This document shows positions 1 through 9,011 of a DNA stretch of 64,000 nt, piece after piece. The stretch spans positions 4,216,001 through 4,280,000 of the forward strand of contig NZ_CP081000.1 of assembly GCF_019645875.1 (NCBI RefSeq), written 5' to 3'. The translations under genes were made by a program, and so were the position numbers. Numbering within the stretch: position 1 is the stretch's first letter; each line of letters opens with the position of its first letter. Under the pieces are notes generated by a model. The model did no database searches and was not told where the DNA came from. It saw only the letters and a list, made by a program, of their open reading frames with translations. Source of the DNA: Mycolicibacterium senegalense (lineage in GTDB: Bacteria > Actinomycetota > Actinomycetes > Mycobacteriales > Mycobacteriaceae).

Positions 1-918
1 GAGGTGGACGAGCCCTCCAGCGCCGACGAGGTTGTGATCGACGTCCACGCCGCTGGAGTCGCCTTCCCCGACGCCCTGCTGACCCGCGGTCTCTACCAGT
101 ACAAGCCGGAGCTTCCGTTCACCCCGGGTGCCGAGATCGCCGGCGTGGTGCGCAGTGCCCCGGCCGATGCCCATGTCGCCGCCGGCGACCGCGTGCTCGG
201 CCTGACCATGTTGTCGGGCGGCATGGCCGAAGTCGTGGCGCTGCCCGCCGAGCGGGTGTTCGCCCTGCCCGATTCGGTGTCGTTCGAAGCCGGCGCCGGG
301 ATCCTGTTCAACGACCTGACCGTGCAGTTCGCACTGCGCACCCGCGGCCGGTTGGCCCAAGGTGAAACCGTGCTGGTGCACGGCGCAGCCGGCGGCATCG
401 GCACCTCGGCGCTGCGTCTGGCCCCGGCGCTGGGCGCCGCGCGCGCCATCGCGGTGGTGTCGACCGAGGAGAAGGCCGAGATCGCCCGGGCCGCAGGCGC
501 ATCGGATGTGGTGCTGGCCGAGGGATTCCGCGAGGTGGTCAAGGAACTTACCGGCGGCCGCGGCGTGGATGTGGTCCTCGACCCGGTCGGCGGTGACCGC
601 TTCACCGACTCGCTGCGCTCGCTGGCCGTGGGCGGACGGTTGTTGGTGGTCGGGTTCACCGGCGGCGAGATCCCCACGGTCAAGGTCAACCGCCTGCTGC
701 TCAACAACGTCGACGTGATCGGCGCGGGCTGGGGCGCCTGGACCTTCTCGCACCCTGGCTATCTGCAAGAGCAGTGGGCCGAATTGCAGCCGCTGCTGGC
801 CTCCGGCGCGGTGCCCGCACCCCAGCCCGAGGTGTATCCACTGGAGCAGGCCGCCCAGGCCATCGCGTCACTGGAAAACCGCAGCGCCAAGGGCAAAGTG
901 GTGCTGAAACTCAGGTAG
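1..918 (+). CDS. NADPH:quinone oxidoreductase family protein (5' partial)
   Basis: The reading frame is open from the first base, so the true start lies upstream. The protein is a zinc-free medium-chain dehydrogenase/reductase of the quinone oxidoreductase (zeta-crystallin) type, expected to pass electrons from NADPH to quinones or enones in the cytosol. An N-terminal GroES-like half is followed by a Rossmann half with the nucleotide-binding stretch HGAAGGIGTSAL near residue 125 of the visible part, then VDVVLDPVGGDRF and GRLLVVGFTGG, all typical of the family. The C-terminus (SAKGKVVLKL) is intact. It converges on the TetR gene downstream with only 5 bases between the stops. The physiological substrate cannot be read from the sequence. 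Confidence 0.85.
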   Translation, partial: EVDEPSSADEVVIDVHAAGVAFPDALLTRGLYQYKPELPFTPGAEIAGVVRSAPADAHVAAGDRVLGLTMLSGGMAEVVALPAERVFALPDSVSFEAGAGILFNDLTVQFALRTRGRLAQGETVLVHGAAGGIGTSALRLAPALGAARAIAVVSTEEKAEIARAAGASDVVLAEGFREVVKELTGGRGVDVVLDPVGGDRFTDSLRSLAVGGRLLVVGFTGGEIPTVKVNRLLLNNVDVIGAGWGAWTFSHPGYLQEQWAELQPLLASGAVPAPQPEVYPLEQAAQAIASLENRSAKGKVVLKLR

Positions 919-923
919 CCGGA

Positions 924-1511
924 TCACGGCAGTGCCCGGGCGGCGATCTCGGCCACCCGGTCGAGGGTGGCCCGCGGAACGCGGTCGCGGGCAGCTTGGG
1001 CGATACCGCTCAGCGTGGACATGACGTACTGGGCCAGCGCCTGGGCATCGGTATCGGCCGGCACGTCTCCGGCTGCGATGTCGGCACTGACCTTGTCGGC
1101 GAGCTCATCGGTTTTCTGGCGACGGATGCGTTGCAGAGCGGCCCGCACATCCGGATCGACGGTGCCGTCGTCGCCGCTGACGATCAGGCATCCGTTGGGC
1201 AGGCCGCGGCGGGTATAGCGGGCCGGAGCTTGCCGGAGAATCCGGGCGAAGGCCCCGCGGGCGGTGGCCTCCTCCCGCAACGCGGCGTTGATGAACCCGC
1301 CGTAGCGCTCGTCGTATACCTGCACCGCCTCGTTGAACAGGCATTGCTTGTCGCCGAAAGCGGCGTAGATACTCGGGATTCCGATACCCAGCGCGCTGCT
1401 CAGATCGCGCGTGGATGTGGCCTCGTATCCGCGCTCCCAGAACAACAGGATCGCCTTGTCCAGGGCCGCGTCGCGGTCGAATGAGCGGGGCCGTCCGCGT
1501 ACCGGGGTCAT
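924..1511 (-). CDS. TetR family transcriptional regulator
   Basis: This 195-residue protein has an N-terminal TetR helix-turn-helix at about residues 14-58 (LFWERGYEATSTRDLSSALG, then PSIYAAFGDK) and a ligand-binding C-terminal domain with no clear subfamily signature. It is divergent from the SDR-MFS pair starting at 1592. The 80-base gap holds two almost identical 12-base dyads, which suggests that this protein represses itself and the SDR-exporter operon until a ligand binds. The ATG at 1511 is the first start in a frame beginning with a typical basic TetR N-terminus (MTPVRGRPRSF). The inducer is unknown; an electrophile or drug would fit the neighbours, but that is inference. Confidence 0.88.
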   Translation of the reverse strand: MTPVRGRPRSFDRDAALDKAILLFWERGYEATSTRDLSSALGIGIPSIYAAFGDKQCLFNEAVQVYDERYGGFINAALREEATARGAFARILRQAPARYTRRGLPNGCLIVSGDDGTVDPDVRAALQRIRRQKTDELADKVSADIAAGDVPADTDAQALAQYVMSTLSGIAQAARDRVPRATLDRVAEIAARALP

Positions 1512-1523
1512 CCAGCCATTCTA

Positions 1524-1572
1524 TAGCGACCGCTAGATAATGTGCTAGCGTCGAATTCTGTATCGACCGCTA
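1524..1572. promoter_or_regulatory. Twin dyad operators between tetR and SDR-MFS operon
   Basis: TAGCGACCGCTA at 1524-1535 is a dyad (TAGCG-N2-CGCTA). TATCGACCGCTA at 1561-1572 is the same site with one change. They are 37 bases apart start to start. A -10-like GATAAT lies at 1536-1541, directly beside the first site. The position between divergent genes and the repeat of the dyad point to TetR binding; this is inferred, not shown. Confidence 0.7.
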
Positions 1573-1591
1573 AAGAAAGGTTGGCACCAAC

Positions 1592-2344
1592 ATGCTCCCC
1601 CTGATCGGCAAGACCGCCCTGGTGACCGGCGCCAGCCGGGGAATCGGCCGGGCCATCGCCCTTCGGCTGGCCCGCGACGGCGCCCGCGTCGGCGTGCACT
1701 ACGGCAGCCGGGCCGACGCCGCCGAACAGACCGTGCGGCAGATCGCCGAGGCCGGCGGCGAGGCGTTCGCGGTTTCGGCGACGCTCGGCGTCACCGGCGA
1801 CGCATCACAGCTCTGGCAGGCCTTCGACGGCCACGCCGACGGCCTCGACATCCTGGTGAACAATGCCGGGATACTCGGCGGGCGAATCGCTTTCGACGAG
1901 CTGACCGAATCGACGTACGACGAGATCTTCGCAGTGAACACTCGCGCGCCGGTCTTCATCACCCAGCAGGGCTTGTCCCGGATCCGCGACAACGGCCGCA
2001 TCGTCAACATCTCGACGCGGTTCACCCACGGCTCCCGGATACCCGAGCTGCTCGCCTACGCGATGTCCAAGGCCGCCCTCGATTCGTTCACCGCAACTCT
2101 GGCCAAACACGTTGCGCCACGGGGCATCACGGTGAACGCCGTGGGGCCGGGAAGCACCGATACCGACATGAATGCGGCCCGATTGGCCTCCGCGGAGGGA
2201 CGGGCTGCCGTAGCGGCACAGTCACCGTTCAACCGCGTCGCCACCCCGGCCGATGTCGCCGACATCGTCGCGTTCCTGGCCTCCGAGGATTCCCGGTGGG
2301 TGACCGGCCAATGGGTCGACGCCAGCGGAGGGTCGATGCTCTGA
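1592..2344 (+). CDS. SDR family oxidoreductase
   Basis: This classical short-chain dehydrogenase of 250 residues has the cofactor motif TGASRGIG at residues 11-18, NNAGILGG for the central strand, a serine in the NIST stretch, and the catalytic YAMSK. The C-terminal segment SRWVTGQWVDASGG is typical of FabG-like SDRs. It probably uses NADP(H), but its substrate is unknown. AAAGAAAGG ahead of the ATG serves as ribosome binding site. The stop overlaps the start of the MFS gene (ATGA at 2344), so the two are translationally coupled and probably share the operator region upstream. Confidence 0.9.
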   Translation: MLPLIGKTALVTGASRGIGRAIALRLARDGARVGVHYGSRADAAEQTVRQIAEAGGEAFAVSATLGVTGDASQLWQAFDGHADGLDILVNNAGILGGRIAFDELTESTYDEIFAVNTRAPVFITQQGLSRIRDNGRIVNISTRFTHGSRIPELLAYAMSKAALDSFTATLAKHVAPRGITVNAVGPGSTDTDMNAARLASAEGRAAVAAQSPFNRVATPADVADIVAFLASEDSRWVTGQWVDASGGSML

Positions 2345-3531
2345 TGCCGGTCGCGATCTGGATCATCGGTGCCGCGATATTCGCCCAGGGCACAAGTGAA
2401 CTCATGCTCGCCGGCCTGCTTCCCGAGTTGTCGGCCGATCTCGGTGTGACGATTCCACAAGCCGGCCTGCTGGTATCGGTGTTCGCCCTCGGCATGCTGA
2501 TCGGCGCACCCGTTCTCGCCGTCACCACACTGCGTTGGCCACGCCGGCGGGCCTTGCTGGCATTTCTGACGATCTTCGTCCTGGCACATGTCGCCGGTGC
2601 ACTCACCGATTCCTACCCCGTCCTGGTGGCGCTCAGGTTCGTCGCGGCATTCGTCTACGCCGGGTTCTGGGCCGTCGGCGCGGGTACCGCGATGTCACTG
2701 GTCTCCCCCGACCGGCGCGGCCGCGCGATGAGCATCGTGGCAGGCGGACTCACCGTGGCCACCGTGATCGGGCTGCCCACAGGCACCTGGATCGGCCAGA
2801 ACCTGGGCTGGCGCGGCGCGTTCTGGGCCGTCGCAGCGATGTCTGCCCTGGCCGCGGGCGCGGTGCTGGCGGCTGTTCCGACGGGACGCCCCGACACCGC
2901 GCCGCGGATGGCCGACGAGTTGCGCGGGCTCGCGGTGCCGCGGCTGTGGCTGTCCTACGCCATGACCGCGGTCAGCACCGCGGCATTGCTCGGTACCTTC
3001 ACCTATCTCGGCGCGATGCTGATCACCACCAGCGGCCTGAAGTCCGAATGGGTGCCGGTGGTGCTGTTCGGCTACGGCGTGGGCGCGCTGGCCGGGATGG
3101 CGGTGGGCGGCTACGCGGCAGATCGCTGGCCGCACGGAGTGCTGGTGGTCGGATTCGGCGGGTTGTGCGTCGTTCTGGCCGGAATCGGCATCGTCAGCCA
3201 CCATGCGTTGGCGGTCGGCGCGCTGAGTGTGCTGCTCGGGCTGACCGGGTTCGGTACAAACCCGGCGCTGAACTCGCGGGTCTTCGCGCTGGGCGCGTCC
3301 GCGCCGACACTGACCGCCGCCGGAACCACCTCCGCGTTCAACGTCGGGATCGCCCTCGGGCCGTGGCTGGCCGGGCTGGCCCTCACGGCCGGGGCGGGCT
3401 ACCCGGTCGTGCCGTGGATCGGCGCCGGGCTCGCCGTCGGCGCTCTGGCACTGTTCGCCATAGACGTCGCCCTGGCGCGGGGTCAGCGTGCCGACGCACA
3501 GCCGCTACCCGTCGTGCCGTGTCCGACCTGA
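2344..3531 (+). CDS. MFS transporter (AraJ/Cmx-type drug efflux)
   Basis: This 395-residue integral membrane protein has about twelve hydrophobic helices. The N-terminal helix (MPVAIWIIGAAIFAQGTSEL) resembles DHA1 exporters of the Cml/AraJ group, and the loop after helix 2 carries a basic stretch (RWPRRRALL). An upstream in-frame ATG at 2296 exists but lies inside the SDR gene. The ATG at 2344 overlaps the SDR stop and begins exactly at the first membrane helix, so it is preferred. Efflux of a small molecule, perhaps the TetR ligand or the SDR product, is the likely role. Confidence 0.88.
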   Translation: MPVAIWIIGAAIFAQGTSELMLAGLLPELSADLGVTIPQAGLLVSVFALGMLIGAPVLAVTTLRWPRRRALLAFLTIFVLAHVAGALTDSYPVLVALRFVAAFVYAGFWAVGAGTAMSLVSPDRRGRAMSIVAGGLTVATVIGLPTGTWIGQNLGWRGAFWAVAAMSALAAGAVLAAVPTGRPDTAPRMADELRGLAVPRLWLSYAMTAVSTAALLGTFTYLGAMLITTSGLKSEWVPVVLFGYGVGALAGMAVGGYAADRWPHGVLVVGFGGLCVVLAGIGIVSHHALAVGALSVLLGLTGFGTNPALNSRVFALGASAPTLTAAGTTSAFNVGIALGPWLAGLALTAGAGYPVVPWIGAGLAVGALALFAIDVALARGQRADAQPLPVVPCPT

Positions 3532-3578
3532 ACCGCGGCCGGCGGAATAGCTGCGCGCCGCTCGGTGTTGCCGGGTGC

Positions 3579-4001
3579 GTGACTGAACATGCCGAATTGA
3601 GCCCGACCGACTGGGTACGCGCACAGACCGAACGCATCCTCGAACAAGGCACCACCGACGGCGTCGAGGTACTGGACCGCCCCATCGTGCTGTTCACGAC
3701 CACGGGCGCCAAGTCGGGCAAGAAGCGCTACGTGCCCCTGATGCGCGTCGAGGAGAACGGCCGCTACGCGATGGTCGCCTCCAAGGGCGGCGACCCGGAG
3801 CACCCGTCGTGGTACTTCAACGTCAAGGCCAACCCGGCGGTGACGGTGCAAGACGGCGACAAGACCGCGTCGCTGACCGCCCGCGAGCTGTCCGGCGACG
3901 AGCGCGAACACTGGTGGAAGCTGGCCGTCGAGGCCTACCCGCCGTACGCCGAATACCAGACCAAGACCACCCGCCAGATTCCGGTCTTCGTCGTCGAGTA
4001 A
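3579..4001 (+). CDS. Nitroreductase/deazaflavin-dependent (Ddn-like) protein
   Basis: The 140-residue product belongs to the split beta-barrel family that includes the F420-dependent nitroreductase Ddn. It shows TTGAKSGKKRYVPLM, followed by VASKGGDPEHPSWYFNVKANP, the segment that in this family contacts the deazaflavin and substrate. Many mycobacterial paralogs reduce quinones or nitro compounds with reduced F420. The GTG at 3579 (GTGACTGAACAT) gives the usual family length; the reading frame continues upstream across the MFS gene only as a shadow. It converges on the acyltransferase gene with a 3-base gap. The substrate is not evident. Confidence 0.85.
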   Translation: MTEHAELSPTDWVRAQTERILEQGTTDGVEVLDRPIVLFTTTGAKSGKKRYVPLMRVEENGRYAMVASKGGDPEHPSWYFNVKANPAVTVQDGDKTASLTARELSGDEREHWWKLAVEAYPPYAEYQTKTTRQIPVFVVE

Positions 4002-4004
4002 CGG

Positions 4005-6068
4005 TTACCACCAACCGAGTGCGGCCGACATCTGCCGCGCCAACTCGGAGGTGAGGGTGCGAACGTAGGCTGCCGACAGGTGGTGGGCATCGTGGTACAC
4101 CAGCACGTTGCCCTCCACGGCTCGGCAGATATTCGGCCGGCACACCGCGTCACTGAGGTCGAGGACCTTCATCAGTGGATAGTCGGCCACATGGTCCAGG
4201 GTGGGATTGCGCTCGGCCAGGGCCTCGTCGCGGGGCAGGCCACAAGCGTCGGCGTCGCCGCCCTTGGCCAGGCAGTCCACCGGTGAGAAGAACCAGCCGT
4301 CGCGGATCATCCACGGCGTGTCGCGGATACCGAGCATCGGAATCCCGTTGTCGGACAACTCATCCCAGATTCCCAGGTAGTAGTCGGGCACGTAATCGCC
4401 CGGACTGTTGAGGATCGGGCGCGTCGAGGTGAAGAACACGTAATCCGGCCGGTCGGCGATGATCTGCGCCAGCGCGTTGTCCGACCACGTCCGGCAGGAC
4501 GGGTATGGCTCGAAGGATCCGGCGATGATCGGCAGCGCCTTGGTGGTCAGCGGGCAGCCGAACTTCAGGTAGGTGGTCACCTTGAAGCCGTGGTGCCTGC
4601 CGATCTCGTGCAGCGCAGTCAGCCAATGCTCCGAATGCGATCCGCCGGCCAGCGCGATCGTGCGGGCACCCTTGGGATCGCCGTACACACACGTGACGAC
4701 CTCGGCCCCGGTGAAGCCGGTGACGCAATGGTCGATCGAGGAGGGCGGAAGGTCGTCGTCGGCCTCGAGCACACTCGGGCGCATCGGCAGCTTGGCGACC
4801 GGTCGATTCTCGATGAGCGCCTGCGCACCGGGATAGTCGCGGAGCGAGAGCATGCCGAGTTCGGCTCCGCTGGCCCGGGCGCGCGCAACATGGCCCTGCC
4901 ACATCAGGGAGGTGGCCACAAGCACCGCGGCCACCAAGACGACCACCGCACTCGACACCACGCCCGCGCCCGGCCACCGACGCCAAGGCAGCTGAGCCCA
5001 CCGCACGGTGAGCAGCGCCAGCACACCCAGCCCGAGCAAAATCGCGACGCCATCGGTCAAACCCACAGCATCGTCGTTGATGGTCGCCAGCCAGAAGATC
5101 AACAGGGGCCAGTGCCACAGATACAGCGGATAAGCCGCGGCGCCGATGGCGACCAGTGGAGGGCTGCGCAGGAATTCGATCGTCCTCGGCACCATCCCCT
5201 GGGCGCCGCTCACGATCACCAGCACTGTCGCCACCACCGGGATCAACGTCCAGATGCCCGGGGACTGCGCGGCCCGGCCGGTGAGCACGCCGCACACCAG
5301 GATCGCCAGCAGGCCGACAGCAGCCGCACCCGCACGCAACCATCCGGGCCACCGGGTTCGCCCCATCGGGCCGGCCACGAGTGCCGCGGCCAGCACTCCG
5401 GCCAACAGCTCCCAGGCGCGGGCGGCGGTGCTGTAGTAGGCGAGCATCGGGTTGACCGGCTGCGTGGTGACCGCGTAGTACAGCGATGCCGCCGCCGCGA
5501 CACCGGACGCCGCGATCAAGCTGATGCGCCGTGCGCCGGCACCCCGACGTGCCGTCACCGCGGTGACGGCACCGGCGAGCAGGAAGAACGCGAGCGCGAA
5601 CTGTCCCAGCACCGCGACCGCCCACAGGTGATGCAGCGGGGTCACTGCCTCACCGGCCTGCACGTAGTCGTCCGCCGAGCCGAGCAGTTGCCAATTCTGA
5701 TAGAAGCCCAGGCCGGCCAAGGTCTGATCGGCGAAAGCCTCCCATCGGGTCTGCGGCTGGACGAGGACCGTGAGCACCGCACTGACGGCCACCACGAGAA
5801 CCAGCGGCGGTACCAGCCGGCGCGCCACCCGTCCGGCCTCGGTCGCCAGCGCCCTCGGGCCCGCCGTGCCGACCACCCGAAGTACCCGACCACCGATGAA
5901 GAAGCCGGACAAGACCAGCAGGACGTCCAGGCCGCCAGGCGCTCGTCCGAACCAGAGATGACAGACAACCACCATGACGACGGCAACGCCGCCCAGCCCG
6001 ATCAGGTCATCACGGACCCGCCGCTCGACGCCCGGGACGAGAACCGGATCGCCAACAATCGCCTGCAC
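4005..6068 (-). CDS. Acyltransferase_3/SGNH-fusion membrane protein (OafA family)
   Basis: This 687-residue protein has an N-terminal multi-helix acyltransferase_3 domain (about residues 10-360; histidine in VVVCHLW of the first helix) and a C-terminal extracytoplasmic SGNH-like domain. OafA-type proteins acetylate cell-surface sugars. In the SGNH part the serine block reads AGGSHSEHW near residue 472, where most relatives have GDSH; the distal DAHH pair near residue 660 is present. The GTG at 6068 is preferred because AGGGAAAG lies 6 bases upstream; a longer frame from 6239 lacks such a site. The target glycan is unknown. Confidence 0.85.
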   Translation of the reverse strand: MQAIVGDPVLVPGVERRVRDDLIGLGGVAVVMVVVCHLWFGRAPGGLDVLLVLSGFFIGGRVLRVVGTAGPRALATEAGRVARRLVPPLVLVVAVSAVLTVLVQPQTRWEAFADQTLAGLGFYQNWQLLGSADDYVQAGEAVTPLHHLWAVAVLGQFALAFFLLAGAVTAVTARRGAGARRISLIAASGVAAAASLYYAVTTQPVNPMLAYYSTAARAWELLAGVLAAALVAGPMGRTRWPGWLRAGAAAVGLLAILVCGVLTGRAAQSPGIWTLIPVVATVLVIVSGAQGMVPRTIEFLRSPPLVAIGAAAYPLYLWHWPLLIFWLATINDDAVGLTDGVAILLGLGVLALLTVRWAQLPWRRWPGAGVVSSAVVVLVAAVLVATSLMWQGHVARARASGAELGMLSLRDYPGAQALIENRPVAKLPMRPSVLEADDDLPPSSIDHCVTGFTGAEVVTCVYGDPKGARTIALAGGSHSEHWLTALHEIGRHHGFKVTTYLKFGCPLTTKALPIIAGSFEPYPSCRTWSDNALAQIIADRPDYVFFTSTRPILNSPGDYVPDYYLGIWDELSDNGIPMLGIRDTPWMIRDGWFFSPVDCLAKGGDADACGLPRDEALAERNPTLDHVADYPLMKVLDLSDAVCRPNICRAVEGNVLVYHDAHHLSAAYVRTLTSELARQMSAALGWW

Positions 6069-6400
6069 AGTCAACTTTCCCTGGGCCGCCTTCGCCGGTC
6101 GGTGACGACGAGAACACCTGGGGCCGCTCCGTTCGCCGCACAGAGCATAGGCCACACCGCGAATGGGCCGGCGTGGGGCGACCTCAGCGCGGCCGGGATC
6201 ACCCTGGAGGCGCGAATGTGACCGCGGGTACCAGGCCAATCCGCCTGAGCTGTAGCGAAATTCACACTCTAAGAATTGCTTTTAAGGTTCGCACCGGGAG
6301 ACCATGGAGGTGTCCTTTTCTTCGGGCGATCCCCGAAGTGTGGATACCGACAACCAAAACGAGTACCCGCGATCCGGGGCACTTTGGAGGAGTGAGAAGT

Positions 6401-6550
6401 ATGTCGTTCGCACAATTCCGGGCAAATCAGAAGCGCGCCAACATGCGGCGCCGCCTCTATGCGCGGATCAACGAACTGCCGAACTCGTCAGTTCGTGAAG
6501 AACTGATCGCAGTCGTCCAGCGGTACGAGCTTCAGGATGCCCAACACTGA
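6401..6550 (+). CDS. Small hypothetical protein, 49 aa
   Basis: This short gene has a very strong ribosome binding site (GGAGGAGTGAGAAGT before ATG) and a strong terminator 20 bases after its stop, so it is an independent transcription unit. The product is highly basic at the N-terminus (FRANQKRANMRRRLYARI) and predicted to be helical, ending in VVQRYELQDAQH. It has no signal peptide, cysteine cluster or membrane helix. The arginine-rich helix could contact nucleic acid, but no family is recognised. A longer frame from 6173 is unlikely given the RBS position. Confidence 0.75.
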   Translation: MSFAQFRANQKRANMRRRLYARINELPNSSVREELIAVVQRYELQDAQH

Positions 6551-6569
6551 AGCGGCGATCCCGTTATCA

Positions 6570-6601
6570 CAGAGCCGGTGGCCCGAAGGCCTCCGGCTCT
6601 G
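6570..6601. terminator. Bidirectional hairpin terminator
   Basis: A 14-base-pair stem with one internal mismatch and a CGAA loop (CAGAGCCGG arm against CCGGCTCTG) is followed by TTGCTTT on the plus strand. It lies between the convergent 49-codon gene and the SDR gene and can serve both. Confidence 0.85.
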
Positions 6602-6613
6602 TTGCTTTCAGCG

Positions 6614-7351
6614 TCATCCCCGGCCGAAGTACGGCATGGCCCGCGCCATCACGGTCAGTGACGGCACCGCCACCTCCAGCGGCAGATCGACCAGGTGCGC
6701 CACGGCACGGGCCACGTGCTCGACGTCGAAAGTCGGCTCGGCGGCCAGACTTCCGTCCGCCTGGAGAGTCTGGTGGCTGAATCCGGCGGTCATGTCGGTG
6801 GCGGCGTTGCCGATGTCGATCTGGGTGATGCAGATGTCGATATCGCGCAGATCCAACAACATTGACGCGGTCAACCCGCTCATCGCGTGTTTGGTGACGG
6901 TATAGGCCAGGCTTTTCGGGCGGGGGCGATGCGCGGAGATCGAACCGTTGTTGATGATTCGCCCGCCGCGGGGCAACTGCCCGGCCATGACGCGCGCGGC
7001 TTCCCTGGCGCAGAACACCGCACCGTCGACGTTGGTCCGCCACGTGGCGTGCCACTGTTGGTCGTCGATCTCGGCGATCGACGCCGACGGCCCGAAAATG
7101 CCTGCGTTGTTGAACAACACGTCGACCCGCCCGAATGCCGACACCGTATCGGCGAACAGGGCCCGCACCGAAGCCGACTCCGTGACATCCGTCGGGACCA
7201 CGCGAGCGTTCGCGTTCCCGTCGGCGACGGCCGCCAGCGCGTCGGCACGGCGTCCCGCCAGCACCACGCGGTGGCCGGCGTCCAACAGGACCCGGGCCGT
7301 CGCGCGTCCGATGCCGCTACCCGCGCCCGTGATGACCACGACTTTGCCCAT
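6614..7351 (-). CDS. SDR family oxidoreductase
   Basis: This 245-residue short-chain dehydrogenase has TGAGSGIG at residues 8-15, LFNNAGIFG, and SISAHRPRPKSLAYTVTKHA carrying the Ser-Tyr-Lys catalytic set (YTVTK). The basic residues after strand 2 (AGRRADAL) suggest NADP preference. It lies 24 bases downstream of the DHA2 exporter in the same direction, repeating the SDR-plus-exporter pairing seen at 1592-3531. The substrate is unknown. Confidence 0.9.
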   Translation of the reverse strand: MGKVVVITGAGSGIGRATARVLLDAGHRVVLAGRRADALAAVADGNANARVVPTDVTESASVRALFADTVSAFGRVDVLFNNAGIFGPSASIAEIDDQQWHATWRTNVDGAVFCAREAARVMAGQLPRGGRIINNGSISAHRPRPKSLAYTVTKHAMSGLTASMLLDLRDIDICITQIDIGNAATDMTAGFSHQTLQADGSLAAEPTFDVEHVARAVAHLVDLPLEVAVPSLTVMARAMPYFGRG

Positions 7352-7375
7352 GCGTGCGATTGTGCCCGATTCGCT

Positions 7376-8821
7376 CTAGTGCGTCGGGGTACCGCCTGCC
7401 GGGCTCGGGCGAGGCGCGGTGAAGAACGCGGTGATCACGGCGACCACACTGATCATCGCCGCGACCGTGAACGCCGCATGCACGCCGGGAAGATCCGGGG
7501 CCCCACCCGAGTGGGACGCCTTGGTCATGACCGTGACGAACAAGGCAGTGCCCGCCGCACCCGCAACCTGTTGCAGCGTCGTCAGGATGGCACTGCCGTG
7601 TGAGTAGAACCGGTCGGGCAAGACACCGAGTGCGTCAGTCATCAGCGGGGTGAACATCATCGACAGGCCCACCATCATGATCGTCTGCAGCACAACCAGT
7701 TCCCACACCGGAGACGCCGCCGACAGCAGGGTGAATCCCCACAGTGACGCGCACAGCAGCCCCGATCCCGGCACGACCAGCACCCGGGCACCGTGCCGGT
7801 CATAAGCCCGCCCGACCAGCGGGCCGGCCAAGCCCATCAGCAGCCCACCCGGCAGGGTCGCCAATCCGGCGACCAACGCACTTTGCTTCAACACGTCCTG
7901 GACGTACAGGGGCACCATGATGATGGCGCCGAACAATCCCATGAACCCGAGGATCACCAGGCCCAGCGATACGGAGAACCGGCGATAGGTGAACGGGCGC
8001 AGGTCGAGAAACGCGCGGTCGGCCCGCTGCAGCTGGATCTGCCGCGCACCGAATGCCACCATCGCCAACGCGCCGATCGACGTCGGCACCCACGCCGGCA
8101 GCGACTGCTGACCGTGAGCCGACTCACCCATCAGCGACAGCCCGAACACCAGACCCGCGAAGGCGACTGCCGACAGAGGTACCGAGACGGGGTCGATCGG
8201 GGTCGGTTCCTCCCGCTCGTCATCGACCCGCAGCCAGGCCATGCCGGCGCTGAGCGCGACCAGCGCGATGGGCAGCACGATCCAGAACATCCACCGCCAG
8301 TCGAGCGAGCCCAAGATGAACCCCGAGAGAGTGGGACCGATCGCCGGTGCGACGGCGATGACGATCGAGATGGTGCCCATCATCTGCCCGCGCCGGTTGG
8401 CCGGGATCAGCGTCATGACCGTCGTCATCAGCAGCGGCATCATCACCGCCGTCCCGCACGCCTGCACGATCCGGCCGGCCAACAGCACGGCGAATCCAGG
8501 CGCCAGCGCGGCGATCAGGGTGCCGGTGCAGAACAACGTCATCGAGGCCAGATAGATGCTGCGGACCGGGTAGCGCTGCAGCAGCGAACCCGACATCGGG
8601 ATGACTACCGCCATCGTCAACAGGAACCCGCTGGTCAGCCATTGCGCCGTGCTCGCGGAGATGTCCAGGTCCACGATCAGGGCGGGCAGCGCCACGCTCA
8701 TGATCGTCTCGTTGAGGATCATCACGAACGCCGAACCCACCAGCAACGCGATGATGACATTGGCGCTGGACTGGGCGCGCGGCTGCGCCGCGGTCTCCCC
8801 TGTGCTCGGGCCCGCCGTCAT
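7376..8821 (-). CDS. DHA2-family MFS multidrug exporter
   Basis: This 481-residue protein has about fourteen membrane segments, as in EmrB/QacA proton-driven drug exporters. The N-terminal helix contains NETIMSVALPAL, typical of DHA2 proteins. Motif A is degenerate (SGSLLQRYPVRSIYL), and the antiporter motif C is visible as APAIGPTLSGFI near residue 160. AGGGGAGAGGTA precedes the ATG as a strong ribosome binding site. It heads an operon with the SDR at 6614. An inverted repeat about 75 bases upstream may be its operator, but no regulator gene is adjacent. Confidence 0.9.
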   Translation of the reverse strand: MTAGPSTGETAAQPRAQSSANVIIALLVGSAFVMILNETIMSVALPALIVDLDISASTAQWLTSGFLLTMAVVIPMSGSLLQRYPVRSIYLASMTLFCTGTLIAALAPGFAVLLAGRIVQACGTAVMMPLLMTTVMTLIPANRRGQMMGTISIVIAVAPAIGPTLSGFILGSLDWRWMFWIVLPIALVALSAGMAWLRVDDEREEPTPIDPVSVPLSAVAFAGLVFGLSLMGESAHGQQSLPAWVPTSIGALAMVAFGARQIQLQRADRAFLDLRPFTYRRFSVSLGLVILGFMGLFGAIIMVPLYVQDVLKQSALVAGLATLPGGLLMGLAGPLVGRAYDRHGARVLVVPGSGLLCASLWGFTLLSAASPVWELVVLQTIMMVGLSMMFTPLMTDALGVLPDRFYSHGSAILTTLQQVAGAAGTALFVTVMTKASHSGGAPDLPGVHAAFTVAAMISVVAVITAFFTAPRPSPAGGTPTH

Positions 8822-9011
8822 TACCTCTCCCCTGTCTCCCCCGAGACTTCGTTTGCGCAGCCACCCAGAGTAGGTGCGACATACGACGTCTGGAAAACCA
8901 GTTTTCGTGAACAGCGTCCTTGCTTGCCGCGAGCCGGCCCGGAGATCGGGCTGATGAGATCGCGTCTCGGCGTCGTCGTGCTGAGCTACTCCGGTTACGA
9001 GCAGTGATCGG
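8822..9011. promoter_or_regulatory. Upstream region of DHA2 exporter with small dyad
   Basis: This 190-base gap holds the exporter promoter. The only symmetrical element seen is GAAAAC-CA-GTTTTC at 8893-8906, nested in TGGAAAACCA. It is AT-rich against a GC-rich background and could bind a TetR-type repressor encoded elsewhere. Nothing else is recognised here. Confidence 0.3.

Noticed and set aside
4590..6221. Long open frame opposite the acyltransferase gene
   Set aside because: It is a shadow on the strand opposite a clear acyltransferase_3/SGNH gene, rich in Arg/His/Gln low-complexity, with no domain or RBS. Long antisense frames are expected at this GC content.
6304..6498. 64-codon frame overlapping the 49-codon gene
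   Set aside because: It is out of frame with the gene that has the strong RBS at 6401, begins without its own good RBS and contains no motif.
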